Assembly: GCF_963966145.1 (NCBI RefSeq)
Contig: NC_091053.1
Location: forward strand, 868,001 to 932,000
Reading direction: 5' to 3'
DNA: 64,000 bases
Origin: Tenebrio molitor
Lineage: Eukaryota > Arthropoda > Insecta > Coleoptera > Tenebrionidae
Within the stretch, counting starts at the first letter, position 1, and the number at the start of each line of letters is the position of its first letter. The notes under the pieces are model-generated. The model did no database searches and was not told where the DNA came from. It saw only the letters and a program-made list of their open reading frames with translations. The position numbers and the translations under genes were made by a program. Of this stretch, positions 48,516 to 60,134 are shown piece by piece.

Positions 48516-48703
48516 TCTATATATATATAAAACTGAATGTCTGTTTGTTTGTATATTTTGTATGCAAATCTACAGTTTTATTCCGATCTTGATGAAATTT
48601 TGTACACTTGATCTTCAAAACAAGAAGAAAATTACTGTCTACTTTAATTTTACAAAAACCAACCCCTACTACCATTTTCAACCCTGTTAAGAAAAAAAGA
48701 CAC
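48516..48703 (+). mobile_element. Helitron left-end fragment
   Basis: It starts TCTATATATATATAAAACTG after an A and stops after AAGAAAAAAAGACA near 48703. Confidence 0.8.
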
Positions 48704-48709
48704 ACCTGC

Positions 48710-51700
48710 CCAAGTGCGCACCTGACTCGTCACCTCCCCCTGCAGAAAGAAATGAACTAGTCCGACCTAATTTCGTCTCCTACGCATATCACGTGACAGG
48801 TCCTTCTCTATTCAAATTACCTATACATAATTTGACTTAATAAAATCAGGATTCAGATTTATTTTGTCCGGACTATACGCGGTGCCAGCTTGACACCGAG
48901 TCGGTGTGCAAGGTTAATAGCCATTTACTAAACTAATAACCCATTGAAAATTGCAGACATAATAATTCTAGCATAATCTGACAGCAATCTTAATATAAGT
49001 AGAGGCAGATTACTATTGATTTTTAATCGCGAAGTTCAGCCGGATTTAAAAATGCACAAGTGGGCAAATGTGGGACATAAATTATGAGAGGTAATTACAA
49101 TTCGTCGAGCGTAAATAAGTCGATGCGTCCCCCCTTCCCGCGAAAAAATTAATTAAATTTCCTGAAAGTATCGGATACGGGTGACCGATAGAAAAATACA
49201 GGCGGCGAAAAAAGACAAGCAACGTCTTTCTTTGGGTTTGTGCAACCGCACTTATTGGACAGATGAGTGACAACTTCTTTTCCTCTCCAGTTAAACTCAT
49301 TAACTCGACACAATACGAAACAGACCGACGTAATTATCATAACGCGAAAGCTCCACGAACGCGATATTTTATGGAAATTTTTGCCAATTATTGAAAGGGC
49401 AAAAAATACCACCTGTTAGTCGAGCTACGTGCAGCAAAACGGCCACTCTTAAATCTCGTCGCGTTTTTCCTGTACCTCGATAATTGCACCTCGTTTCGGG
49501 CGCTAATGAATCCACCTGCAGGTCAGATCGACGTTTTCGAGAAAACGCACCTTCGAATCGACCGATTTATTATCCTGTCATGGCGGTCAGGCGAGCGCGT
49601 TGTTGTACAAATATGGCGATGGCGCAATATCTGCGGTAATAAGTGATGATCGCAATTACGTCATTACATTATAAATCAGGGTTATTACATATTTATTAGA
49701 ACATAAACGCCAATAAGTACTAGTGACAGCCAACCGCTGATATTCAAATTGAATGTACATAATTTCATTGGTAAAAAGATGCATTATTCCAGCAACAATG
49801 AAGATTTTTTCCTTCTTCCGCCATAAATCAATTTCTCTTCGTTCATCCTTTGTCAGTTGGATGTATCAATTCCGAGAAGCAACGGTTCTCCACATTCGAA
49901 ATTTTGCACATCGCATTGTGTGACACTGTTTTCGGCAACACCCCGTACGTTGATTCTTGCATTCCGGAAAATTTCACGTTAAGCGTTGCTCGGCTTTTTT
50001 TGGCGGATCTGACCGGTCCTCGAACTTGAGAATTATTTTTCGTGGAATATTTATACGTGCAGTTATGATTTTTTCGCTGCAGTCGCATCTGCATGCGATA
50101 ATGTCCTTGGCATGCCGAGACCTTGGACTAACTTAAGCGGCGTTAACTAATCACGTTTACATATACCTATCTGGATGCTTAAGGGCGTTTTCTTCAAATT
50201 AACGGTTGGCGCGACGAGTATGATGATGAGTCGTGAAAGACATTGTCACGTAAAAAATATGTCTTCAAACGATCCAGATTTAATCGACCGGTGTTTCGGA
50301 AAAATTCGCACCAACGAACAAAAATCACTATAAATATGGATGGCTCCAAGTCATGTTCTAAGGCTGAATAATTGGCTTTCTTACTTTAATAGATGCAAAT
50401 CCGATTATCGTGTTTAACTGCAATCTATTAACAATTTGCATTGTAAGTTGTAACCTGAAGCGCACACGTAAAGTTTTTCTGCGAGATTTATTTCTTTGTT
50501 CACCTATACTCATTTCTCATAAGGCCTCATTTCGATCGCTTACGGTAAAATGAATTCAATTTGAGAAAAAGAAAACAAACCGATCTGTCGTCGTGTTATT
50601 GCTGGATCCAGAAATAGGATAGAATCCCCACAAAAATTTTAATCGTGAACAAGAACATCATTCTTTATGCGATGACGAAAATTAGTTCAATTTTATTGAT
50701 CATAGAATCAAAAGCGCTATTGTGAACCACTTCAAACCTGGTGAAAATCCAATCCAACGCAATGACGCGTGGAATATGTGATCGTGAGATGACTCACCAA
50801 AGAGCAGAAACAATACATATAATAATAATAATAACGTCCGAACCGACAAACTAATCCAGCCTGAATGCCGTGCCATAGGATATGTGGTGGGTCAGAACGT
50901 AATAATATAATGCTATACTCCGTTTCTGAGTTCTGAGTTCGATGCCGGTAAGTCGTAGAACCCGGTTGTCATAAATGAAAAATAATCACCGCTTAACACA
51001 TGCACATGCAAATTTATCTATCGTTATTTCGTTCCGAAAGCTGTGTGTAGGCGTAAGAGTGAGAAAACATGATGTTTGGAAGATAGTACTTAGAGCAGGA
51101 AATCCAAAACCTTGAATTGTAACATTTTAATACCAGTAGAATGGCCTAGGCTGCTTATAATTAATTTATTATTAACGAAATGTTTTGGACGCCCTGGAAC
51201 GCTTCGGTTGTTTTATGGCTTAGCAGCATCGAACTCAGAAACAGAGTACACCTATCATCTTGATTTTTCAAGAAAAACATCGTTTGGCTTCTAAGGAACA
51301 AAAGGTTTTTTTTGTTCTGTATTAAACAGAAATGTGATACGGTGAGATCGAAAAAAAAATTGAGTTGGCAGTGACCAAAAATTTCAGTTGGCAATTCGTT
51401 AAGATTTCAATTATCTATCAGATGTCAGTCTTAAAAGTTAGGTTAATGATTTTTGAGAACGTTGAAATCTTGATTTTCATAAAGGTGAGCATTATGTGTG
51501 ACCTGTCGGTTGTAAAAGAAGCTGTACTAAGCCCCGAAGTCGGAATACGATCATTTTAAGACACCCTGTATTGTATTGTATGAATAATACATAATAATTA
51601 ACGTCGGTTGCAAAATAACTATGCACTTGTCATGAAAAAGTGGAAATATCTGCGCCACTGCGAGACATCGACGATTCATGCAGAACAACCTAAATTTTCA

Positions 51701-53280
51701 GGAAGAATTCCTGCAGCACAATGGATTTTACTGTCCACATTTTTAACCCGAATAACATAAATATTGTGCGGAATAATCTCCCAAAATAAAATTTGAATAG
51801 TTTCTGAACGTTTTAAGACACACTTTGTCTAAATAAAACTCTGAAATTTGTCTGGAGGTGATTTACTTTGTAAACGTGACTGTTATTCCATCCCACCAAA
51901 TTATGTCACTCCACGTGACGAGTCTGACGGCTAGGGTGTGACAATTTGTCACTGGATGCGTCAAATGTTCGCTGACTCGATTGTCTGTTGTCGATCCGGT
52001 AGCAATTTTGATTGTTATTTGTCAGGACTCATAAAACCCAAAGAAAAAAACTAATAAAACGTCTCGAGGAACGTCTAATTAGGCATTATAAAATGTTGGG
52101 CACGCACGCATCTCGGTCGTTCTTGCTTCACATAGGTCAAGTACCTATGGAGGCGACCGCAAGGACGTTCATGATGCAAAAAGAGGTACGCCCAAGGCCT
52201 TCTTCAATCACTGCCGTGTTATTTTTGAACAGGTGAGTAGCGTTCTTCACACTCTCACTGTTACACGCAACGGATACGCACGGGAAGATCAAAATGACGT
52301 ACGTGTTGGATCTGGCCGTTCTTGTGATTAACAAACAACATTAGGGAAGATAAGATCGGTGGCGTTTCCGATCGTGTCTTCGGACGAGACCCGCAACGAC
52401 TCATCGATCCTTGCTTAATTGCTCTTCGAGTCGATAAACTCGGCGTTGTTAATGAAAGAATTACCGGAGAGGCGGGCAGAGCGGAGCCTTGGCACAACAG
52501 AAAGCGAAAAGCCGACTGTATGACGAGAAATTCCTGCAGCGCCGAGTGACATACGAGGGGTCTGGCAGGAGACGAGATGGCAGGAACGTGTTCCGCAGGA
52601 CAATGCATATTTGTCTCTAGAACTGACTGATGATTGCCCCTAATAGGCAAATGAACTCCGTCTAATGGCTTCGTTCAAATTGAATTTTCTACTTGAGTAA
52701 CCAGAGGCACAGCATCACGCTTCTTATGCTCGCACGACCAAATTAAATTAGCCTGGATTTTTTCCTACGCACATCCAACAGCCGCAATTATTGTTGTTGT
52801 TGCGCGCACGGGAAAATCCGGAGCCCCTCCGGAATCTTCCAGATTACAACAACCGCCGTTTCGACGATCTTAACGAGACCGCCGCCCATCCTCTCATTGT
52901 TGAGACACGCGGACTCTTTGTGCGCCACGTGTCGAGTGAAATGTGTCGGGCCTGGGGCGGCGCGACGGCGGCGGCAACCTACGATCGCCTCCAGATGGCT
53001 ATGCACACACTTGCGACGCCGCATTGTATTAACGGGGTATGTGTATCTGAGACAAAGCAGCGCGGCTCAAGACCGCTCATGGTAGTCATCATTCATTCCT
53101 TGTCTTTGCACAATGTTGCCGGAGGAAGCATGGGAACGGTTCCGCAAACATCGCCGAGGAGGCGCCCCGCCGCGCGCACTGCTCCCATCTGGGACAGGGA
53201 CGGACTCGTACAAAGAAGCTCCTGTCCAATCAGAATTCGTAACAGTTAAGCAAAAGAATCTCCCGTTGCAGAGTAGAAGA
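48710..53280. other. No gene assigned
   Basis: About 4.6 kb without a recognisable exon or named repeat. The longest frame (52791-53249 plus, 152 codons) is CpG-rich, overlaps frames on the other strand and has no family features. A solitary ACACCCTGTA repeat end lies near 51561. Confidence 0.4.
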
Positions 53281-53459
53281 TCGTTTTGGCCGAAAGGAGT
53301 ACTCGACGAGTTTTTTGAAAGTGATTCTAGTCTTGCCCGGACGCGACGAGGAGTGCCTCCAAAGAAACCACTCACAAATGATTCCAAAGTAGATTTTGAT
53401 CGTTAGGTTCTGATATTCTGAGCTTTTTGCTCACGGTTGAAAAATCAAAAACTAGAGTA

Positions 53460-53685
53460 TACAAAAAATACTAAACTTCAGACGTCCTATAGGTACATAT
53501 TGAATAGCATAGGACATAAAGCTGATCCCTGGGGACTTCAAATTCACAATGGTTCTATTAGATAGTACTGAGGAAACAAAAATGGTTGTCCGTCCCTGTC
53601 CCCATTGGTCTACAGCTTTTTTCCGCCTTCGCATGTCCGGTAAATTATATGTCCATTCCAACTGAGCGGAACACGTAACTCTACA
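53460..53685 (+). repeat. Dispersed repeat, copy 1 of 2, possibly LINE-derived
   Basis: A block containing GATCCCTGGGGACTTCAAAT, GTCCGTCCCTGTCC and TTTTTCCGCCTTCG recurs at 55205-55420 in the same orientation with about 20-25% differences. Its short translation has a GHKADPWG string seen in some non-LTR elements, but this is weak. Confidence 0.55.
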
Positions 53686-53789
53686 CGAAAAACAAACAAG
53701 TCCTCGTTACAAAATACGACATTAAAAAGTGCTTTCTCTTACGAGAAAATACACAAAAGTGAGAGTCAAAGCAGTTTAAGGAACCAGAA

Positions 53790-54416
53790 TATGCAAGTCC
53801 AACACTGTAAAGCTTAATGGACTGCAATATTTAGTAATGGAGGCTTGGTCAATTCAACCCCAAATTTTAATACAAAATAATATATTTTTTTTTAATTTCT
53901 TCATTTTTCACCCAAACCAAGATGGCTACGAGTTCGACTGTTAGAAACTAAAAGAAGCCCCTTAAAAAGAGGAATCCAACGGTGTCAATCTCAATGGAAT
54001 ACGATATTTAGTAAGGGAGTAATGGTCAATTGAATCTTCAAATTTGAACTAAGGGTAAAATCATTTCCTATAAGTCTTCTTCATTTTACTCAAAAACTAA
54101 GAGGGTTACGACTCCGACTGTTATAAATTAAAAGAATCATCTTGAAGAGAGGAATCCAACACTGTAATGTTTAATGGACTGCGATATTTAGAAAGGGAGG
54201 AATGGCCAGTTAAACCCCAAATTTTAATACAAAATAATACATTTTTTTTTTCTTCACTTTTTACCCAAACCAAGAGGTCTACGAGTTCGACTGTTATAAA
54301 CTAAAAGGAGCATCTTGAAAAGAGGAATCCAACGGTGTCAATTTCAAAGGAATACGATATTTAGTAAGGGAGCAATGGTCAATTGAATCTTCAAATTTAA
54401 ACTGAGGGTAAAATCA
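53790..54416. repeat. Higher-order tandem repeat with alternating monomers of about 178 bp
   Basis: Monomer marks recur at about 53795, 53973, 54152 and 54327. They alternate between a type with CCAACACTGTAA...AACCCCAAATTTTAATAC and a type with CCAACGGTGTCAAT...GAATCTTCAAATTT. Odd monomers resemble one another more than they do the even ones, so the real unit is a dimer of about 357 bp. The array is broken at 54416 by a Helitron and resumes briefly at 54856 (CTAAAAGAAGCACCTTGAAG). Confidence 0.8.
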
Positions 54417-54855
54417 TCTATATATATATAAAACTGAATGTCTGTTTGTTTGTATATTTTGTATGCAAATCTACAATTTTACTCCGATCTTGATGAAATT
54501 TTGTACACTTGATCTTCAAAACAAGAAGAAAATTACTGTCTACTTTAATTTTACAAAAACCAACCCCTACTACCATTTTCAACCCTGTTAAGAAAAAAAG
54601 ACAGTTTTTTCGAGTTGGAAATACCCTCACCTTCGCCGCTTCACCCCTATTTCATCCTCTGAGTATATCGTCACCTTCGCCGCTTGACACCCACAAAAAG
54701 CAACCCCTATTATCATTTTTAAGCCTGTTAAGCACAAAAAAAGTTTTTTCGAGTTGAAAATCGCGTTTGCATGATATGTTCAGGTGTCATAGTTACATTT
54801 GGTTGTTTATAAAAGTAGCAATTTCGCAAAATGTGTTTGAATGATTGTGTTTTAC
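54417..54855 (+). mobile_element. Helitron copy inserted in the tandem repeat
   Basis: It starts TCTATATATATATAAAACTG after an A and keeps the left two-thirds through the first codons of the captured exon (ATGTGTTTGAATGATTGTG at 54831). It stops at 54855, where the tandem repeat resumes. The 3' hairpin and CTAG are missing. Confidence 0.85.
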
Positions 54856-55204
54856 TAACTAAAAGAAGCACCTTGAAGCGAGGAATCCAATCCAATGGAA
54901 TACGATATAAAGGAAAAGAGTCTCTGGTGACGTATTAGGAATTTGTTCCGTCCGAAATGAGTACTCGAGGAACTTCTCATTCCGGCCCTGCACGAAAACT
55001 TCTTCATTTTGATGACCAATGTTCCAAGCAGAGGTTCCAAAATGGAAGAATGATTAGGTTCTAGTATTGAAACAAACGTTCTCGTTTTGATGAAGAACGT
55101 TCCAAAGTGAAAGATTTTGATCATTAGAGTACTAGAAAGTACTCTAAGAATGGACAAAAGTACACCAAAAGCACTTGAAAATATTTTGCAAATCTTGCCA
55201 CACG

Positions 55205-55420
55205 TGACAGATACGCATCTAATAACATAGGACCCACTAGTGATCCCTGGGGGACTTAAAATCGACCAATTTTCCATTTTCCTCGGTCGTTCTTCGCAAA
55301 GTTCTGACGCAAGGAAAAAATATAGTTGCCCGTCCCTGTCCGCGTTGGTCCAGCGCTTTCTTCCGCCTCCGCGTGTCCGTTAAATTATGTCCATTCCGGC
55401 AGAGCGCAACACGTAACTCC
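55205..55420 (+). repeat. Dispersed repeat, copy 2 of 2
   Basis: Counterpart of 53460-53685, sharing TGATCCCTGGGGGACTTAAA, GCCCGTCCCTGTCC and TTTCTTCCGCCTCCGCGTGT. Confidence 0.55.
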
Positions 55421-55424
55421 ACTT

Positions 55425-56840
55425 TGTTAATTTCTGCGGGCAACAAAAGTTTATTAATTATTTACGATTGAGTTCGGAATTTACGACGCACACGTTGACA
55501 TTAATTTCACTTTGAAACGTTCCTCCTAGCTGCAGGGGGCCATTCCGAGACCGATACATAGATAATGGGCGACGGGATTGGCCGGCTGCCGTTTTCAATC
55601 AGCGCTTTTATGAAGACGTATTCGATGACTAATTTGAAATTATCCCTCATTAAGTTGCGACGGGAATAATTTATCGGCTGTCGTACAAGAGACTTATCAC
55701 CGAATGATACGTTAATGAAGATGAGGGGCGCGCGCGACTCCCGGAATCTTGCTCGCTTCCACCAAAGACGCTACTTGAATTTTTACGACTGCCAAATCTC
55801 TAATTCCGATCGAATTTACACTTAATCAGAGAAGTGCGCCGGGTCCCGGTGAAATATTGCCCCGCAGGAGGGGCACAGTTAATTTATGAAACAAATTTTT
55901 CAAAAGTGACAACCTTAAAATTTTTGTGGTGACAGATTATACGACTCTTAACGGTTCTGTACGCATTAAATGCTGCTTAAAATCTCATTCTGGGTATTTA
56001 TGGGAGGTGTCGTAACTCCCAGATTATTTGGTGGCGGAACTAATAGGCGACCCACGCGAGTTCAATTGGACTCGGATCCGGTAATTTATCGTTTCTTTTG
56101 TGAGGGAAAATTACGTTTTCCTTCCGCGTGTGTGGAAAACAATCCGCGATGGAATCCCACCTGATCCTATAGCCTCGTTTTATGCGTGAGCTATTTCAGT
56201 GTTAATTAAATTGACCCCGTGGATTCCTCGAGCCCAGCGAAGATTTCGTTGGTGATTTTTGAGTCACGCGCCAACCGTTGCGAACCAGTCGAGATGTTTC
56301 CCGAATCCCAAATATGTAGGTAGGTACTACCGTTGCGGCCCAAAACCGGCGTAAATCATGGCGTGGAGTTGCGGAAAAACGTAGCGACATCGGCGCTAGC
56401 TCGAGTAAATCGAATCAATTATGTTCGGAGTGACTATAATTAATTACTTAATTATTGGAGCCCGTCCACCGGCGCGATTTATGCGATAATTATTTTAATC
56501 ATGTCAAAAAGGCCGCGTTCGGCGCACTCGCCATTAATATTAATGCGAGGTTTTTTCCGCCCCGTCGCTAATACAGATGTTGTACAAGAGTCAACCGAGA
56601 TGGAAAACGTCGGTCGGAGATGCTTCCTGCAGAACTTGTCCCATCTCGATCGCGGTCTATCAACATCTGCATTACAGATTTCTGTAATGGTTTTGCGGAT
56701 GGATTTTGATTAATTATTGATGGGGTGACGAGTGCTCGATTCCATTAGTGCCATGCGAAATTTATTTAACTTTACGGCGACGGTGCCGACTCCGGAGGGG
56801 TCGACGCTTCCCGGAGAAAAAAAAAGGATAAGTACATCTT
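55425..56840. other. No gene seen
   Basis: Unique-looking DNA with moderate GC. No exon, repeat or RNA gene recognised. Confidence 0.4.
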
Positions 56841-56845
56841 CATTC

Positions 56846-57108
56846 CCCCCCGAAGGGGGGCAAGCTGCTGACGCTGTCCAGAGCCTTTTCAGCCACATTG
56901 ACGGGAAATTTGGAATGGGTGCGGTGAGGGGAAATACTGACCCAGCATTCGCCTTATTTGTGATATGAGACCTGTGCTCATACCACGACGTGATGTAGTG
57001 GGGAAACCCCTGAAAAAAACCCACTACAGATCAGGCGGCACCGGGGTTAGAACCCGGGACCTCCCGAATGCAAAGTGACGCGCTAGGCGCTTGGCCACAG
57101 TGCTCGGT
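56846..57108 (-). mobile_element. tRNA-derived SINE copy
   Basis: On the minus strand: head ACCGAGCACTGTGGCCAAGC, B-box-like CCGGGTTCTAACCCCGG, GTGGGTTTTTTTCAGGGG, then ATCACAAATAAGGCGAATGC. The tail after GTGGCTGAAAAGGCTC is close to full length for the family. Confidence 0.85.
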
Positions 57109-57109
57109 T

Positions 57110-57950
57110 GCTTCCCGGGTAAAAACTATCCCTTCCCCATAAATATCGGCTTCATAATGCGGACCATGATTGTGTTTTCAATTTCCGATACGATTATGTT
57201 GCCAATTTCGCCCCGGCACGGTATGTAGGTAGGTATATAGAATTTGCATTTATATAACTGGAAATATCATTTTCTATACATCGCCGGAATATTTCTGTTG
57301 ATGCGTTCTGTATTCTGAATGTTCATCATAAACACCATATAATTTCCGGGAGCTGTTTGAGTCACGTTTATGCTAAACATGCTCGCTTTTTAGGGTCGCC
57401 CGGAGTTTGCCAACTACAAAGTAACAGACCGCATCCACAAAGTGTATCAGAGACTTAACGCAATTACCGGATGCTGCACCTCCACACGTCCTTGCGGCGC
57501 CCCTTCGAAAGGGAGAAAAAAGTGCCGGTCCACCACCGACAGAAAGCGATCTTTCCGACCGACAACAATGGATTCGTAATTGGGAAAAAATGAACGCGGA
57601 CCTCCCGGTTTCGTATTGTGAACGAGTACGGTTTTGCAGAACAAAACATTTTTTTTTTCGCCGGGGACGGCAAAAAGAATATTAATTTTTAAGAGTAATG
57701 GGAAATTCCGACACACGTAGATTGAATCGGGTGGAATGAAGATAATTATTTTTTGCAAATTGGGATTTTACATGGTGCGGAATTCGCGTGCGGCGATTCG
57801 CAGGAGCGGTCGGGATGCCCCAGGGTGTCGACGAAAGCTCAATCCGTGGGCCGTGATCGATGGTTCGATATGGTTGCGCAAATAAAATGTGTCGATGACA
57901 GTTCGCGATTCGTTCAACTCAATTTAACAATCGCTAATATCACTTAAAAT
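57110..57950. other. No gene seen
   Basis: No exon recognised. Minus frames at 57447-57758 are open but lack family features. Confidence 0.4.
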
Positions 57951-57952
57951 AT

Positions 57953-58352
57953 ATACAGAGTGTTTTTGAAATGCGTAACCAAATTTTAACCACGAGCCAC
58001 CGGCTTCATGTAGAACTTGGAAAAAATATTTAAAAAATAAAATGACATTTAATTTTTGAGGTACAATTTTTTTAATTGATTTTAGTCTTCTACGTTGTCC
58101 CACAACCTCGTAGGTAAAATTTAAGCACATTTTAAAAATACACCCTGTATATCATATTTAATAAAACGTACACCAATGCGGTTTCCTTGTTTTAAAGCAT
58201 ATTTCCTAGAGGTTACTTCGCATTGGCGTACATTTTATAAAACATGATATACAGGGTGTATTTTTAAAATGTGCCGAAATTTTACCTACGAGGTTGTGGG
58301 ACAGCGTAGAAGACTAAAAGCAATAAAAAAAATCGTAGCTCAAAAATTAGAG
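57953..58352. mobile_element. TACAGGGTGT-family inverted dimer
   Basis: A monomer at 57953-58151 ends ACACCCTGTATATC and continues into AAAACGTACACCAATGCG. This is mirrored by CGCATTGGCGTACATTTT and an inverted partial monomer from 58248. The whole stretch is a 400-bp imperfect palindrome with a small unpaired centre. Confidence 0.75.
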
Positions 58353-58660
58353 ACTTCGAAATATGTAGAGTAAGAAAGAAAGAAATAGATAAAAGAATCA
58401 ATGTAGACGACATTAGAAAAACACAAAAACAAAAGAAAATACAAAAGTTTGCTGCATTTACTTCTGGAGTTGAAGTAAGTTGACAAAAGAACAAGAGGAA
58501 AATGTTAACCACGAGACGGAGGTTTTGGAGAGCTTAGACAGCTTCCAGTATTCAAGGTTAACATAGGGAAACATTCGGCAAACAATTTGTTGTCTCTCTG
58601 AAGACTAAACATTGTGAAGCATTCGGAATTCCTGATTTAACGTCAGGAAGACATCTTCAG

Positions 58661-58750
58661 TCGGCTAGTAGTGATTAGTGAATGATCCTTTTGTTGGCAA
58701 ATTATACCATTTGGGCCATAAATCACGCGTCTGATTTGCGCTTAAATAAA
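58661..58750 (-). repeat. Dispersed repeat shared with 18.2 kb
   Basis: Inverted counterpart of the block at 18258-18346, including TGATCCTTTTGTTGGCAAAT and GCCATAAATCACGCGTCTG. Confidence 0.7.
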
Positions 58751-58754
58751 CACT

Positions 58755-59920
58755 ACAAAGCATTGTTCACATTGTTTTGGAGCTCAATTTTCCGTGATGT
58801 CTTCTCTGGTCACCTTTCTGGACCTGGCCTTTGAGCAACCTACGCCGCACGCAAATCCTCCTCCTACACTATTTACTTTGTAGACAATGACGCGTCGTCA
58901 ATCTTCATTTCATTAAATTCTTATTGTCCACCGAGGTATAAATATTGCAATAACTCCGAAACGATATTACACGTCCTCGGAAAATTTATGGGACATTGTG
59001 TTTGCCAGCTTCCTCCTTTTGATTATTGAAATAAAATAATAAACGTTCTTGAGGCGTGTCCACGTCCAGCTGTACCTCGTAATCTTGCAACATTCGTATC
59101 ATTCACACCCGACTTCCCCGTTTTGTGCTGAATCAATTCACCGGCCACTTGCATTATGATCGATGCAGCAAGGTTGCATTATGTAACGCAGTGTGAATGC
59201 ACCTTCGCCGGATTGTTGTTTCTCTTTCGTTGATGACTTTCCCCGGGCGATCAACCATCTGCAGAGAAGGACCAATTAGGCGTACTTTCTGTTAAATGGT
59301 AAAACTGATCCCGTTCAAATATTAAATATTGTCGGCGGTATTTGCGCTCGTCTCTTGGACATTTTTCCCTCTGCCATCGGTGTAATAGGTAGCGGTTCAC
59401 GGATGTCGTAACAAGACTCATGGGAAATAATAAGAAAATTTCTGGTGGGCGTAAGCCGATTTGTTCTTCGCATATTTCCTCTGGGCGCGTAAGCTGGCAT
59501 CTGGTTCAAACGCAACAAATCTTTCGGAGTCGGCTAATAGGTTTCCGCGGACGTTGCCTGATTAAAATTCTTCGCTTCCGGGTGGATGGAGCCGTTTCTT
59601 GCCGAACAATGGCTGACGGCAGGAGATGTTGTGAATTTTATGATGGAGAAATTAAAAACGGGAGCTTTTTCCGATTCAGACCAGAAATCCTCGGCTCCTG
59701 CAACGGAGGGAATCGATCGGCTCGAAACCGAAAGCTCGACACAGAATCTATATCTATGTATGTCTGATAGATGTGAAGAAAGCTTTGACACTGTGCAAAT
59801 ATAAGATGTAATGTATATTGTCGGAAGATCCAGTTCCATCTCAGAAGGATGAAATCCTTCAAAGGACTTTAAGATAATGCACGTACACATAAAGTTAGAA
59901 TCAACCATCACATTGATGTC
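58755..59920. other. No gene seen
   Basis: No convincing exon. Overlapping frames at 59420-59862 and 59534-60028 on opposite strands show no domain, and one runs into the TACAGGGTGT element. Confidence 0.4.
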
Positions 59921-59928
59921 GTCAGTAA

Positions 59929-60112
59929 TACAGGGTGTTTTTGAAATGAGTGTACAAATTTTAACTCGAAAAAAATATTTAAAAAATTCTGTCAAAAAAT
60001 AAAATGACATATATTTTTTGACCCACAATTTTTTAAAATTGGTTTTAGTTTTCTACGTTGTCCCACGACCTCGTAGGTAAAATTTCGGCACATTTTAAAA
60101 AATCACCCTGTA
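59929..60112. mobile_element. TACAGGGTGT-family element, shortened monomer
   Basis: It starts TACAGGGTGTTTTTGAAATG, lacks the CTTCATGTAGAACTCGG segment, keeps AAAATTTCGGCACATTTT and ends TCACCCTGTATATC. AAAATGTACGCCAAT follows, as in the 58 kb copy. Confidence 0.75.
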
Positions 60113-60134
60113 TATCATGTTTTATAAAATGTAC

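Noticed and set aside
52791..53249. 152-codon plus-strand frame
   Set aside because: CpG-rich chance frame that overlaps frames on the other strand. It has no domain, signal or splice context.
59534..60028. 164-codon minus-strand frame
   Set aside because: It begins inside the TACAGGGTGT element and overlaps open frames on the other strand, with no recognisable domain.
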